Both the position numbers and the translations under genes were made by a program. The notes under the pieces were generated by a model. The model searched no databases and was not told where the DNA came from. It was given only the letters and a program-made list of their open reading frames with translations. A stretch of DNA of 64,000 nt from an uncultured Chloroflexales bacterium (lineage in GTDB: Bacteria; Chloroflexota; Chloroflexia; Chloroflexales; Chloroflexaceae). Where the stretch lies: the NCBI GenBank assembly GCA_937902315.1, contig CALGUG010000007.1:62001-126000 (forward strand), in the 5' to 3' direction. How positions within the stretch are numbered: position 1 is the stretch's first letter; every line of letters starts with the position of its first letter. Shown piece after piece: positions 63,953 through 64,000 of the stretch.

Positions 63953-64000
63953 ATTTCCTTCTCTTTGAAACTTCTTCTATTGTAGCCTTCCAAAAGCGTG
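63953..64000 (-). promoter_or_regulatory. Upstream region of uvrC
   Basis: On the minus strand a TACAAT -10-like box (complement of 63979-63984) lies about 30 bases before the uvrC start. The -35 region is near the window end and not well defined. Confidence 0.4.

Overview
The window looks like a chromosomal segment from a filamentous or gliding member of the phylum Chloroflexota, class Chloroflexia, closest in style to Herpetosiphon or a relative. This is inferred from gene content only: a CSLREA/parallel beta-helix exoprotein, a choice-of-anchor D exoprotein, exoproteins carrying a short hydrophobic LPLV-type motif near their ends, zinc-ribbon/FHA/PP2C signalling proteins, an MTAP-type mtnP and an LCP protein. 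Coding DNA is moderately GC-rich. The intergenic DNA is long, AT-richer and full of dispersed repeats. I see no rRNA, tRNA, CRISPR array, transposase or integrase.

Layout. 118-570 is a small lipoprotein behind a 5'-truncated reading frame. 1623-5744 is a large beta-helix/Ig exoprotein. 5995-9173 holds two luciferase-like flavoproteins, one fused to a berberine-bridge-type FAD oxidase. They diverge from a MarR regulator at 9264, and two palindromic operators lie between them. 9787-11237 holds a helical protein and a YhfC-like membrane protein lacking the family's catalytic motifs. 11553-15745 holds two exoproteins. 16178-22169 is an RNA-repair-type locus: a Pnkp-like kinase, an internally deleted thg1, a 1072-aa HEAT-like protein, a frameshifted RlaP-type nucleotidyltransferase and an intact one. 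22225-23180 holds an exoprotein pseudogene and a nitroreductase with a terminator in its leader. 23670-27727 is a MacA/MacB-type ABC export operon. 28079-32071 holds a glycogen-debranching-like hydrolase and an AI-2E/PerM transporter.

32185-41054 is a phospho-signalling island: an FHA-ABCG transporter diverging from PP2C, zinc-ribbon/degenerate-kinase/PP2C, VWA, and zinc-ribbon/coiled-coil/FHA proteins. 41972-47984 holds a subtilisin-fold protein with lost catalytic residues and a TolB-like lipoprotein. 48000-51787 holds an atypical response regulator and aconitase. 52335-59309 is a run of minus-strand genes: LCP, cmk, bPH-domain protein, exported membrane protein and ABC ATPase. 59688-63947 holds mtnP, dsbB-like and uvrC.

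Two repeat families dominate the non-coding DNA. Family A is about 65-70 bp with an 18-bp core (TAGCCGTAGGCGGACGCG), in 15 copies, ten of them forming five inverted pairs that always run minus then plus. It has a conserved outer stem, a variable inner stem and a GAATGG loop. Family B is up to about 140 bp, with or without a central palindrome that is a perfect 42-bp palindrome in one copy. Several proteins here keep their fold but have lost catalytic or phospho-acceptor residues (subtilase, response regulator, YhfC-like protein, kinase-like domain), a recurring theme of the window.
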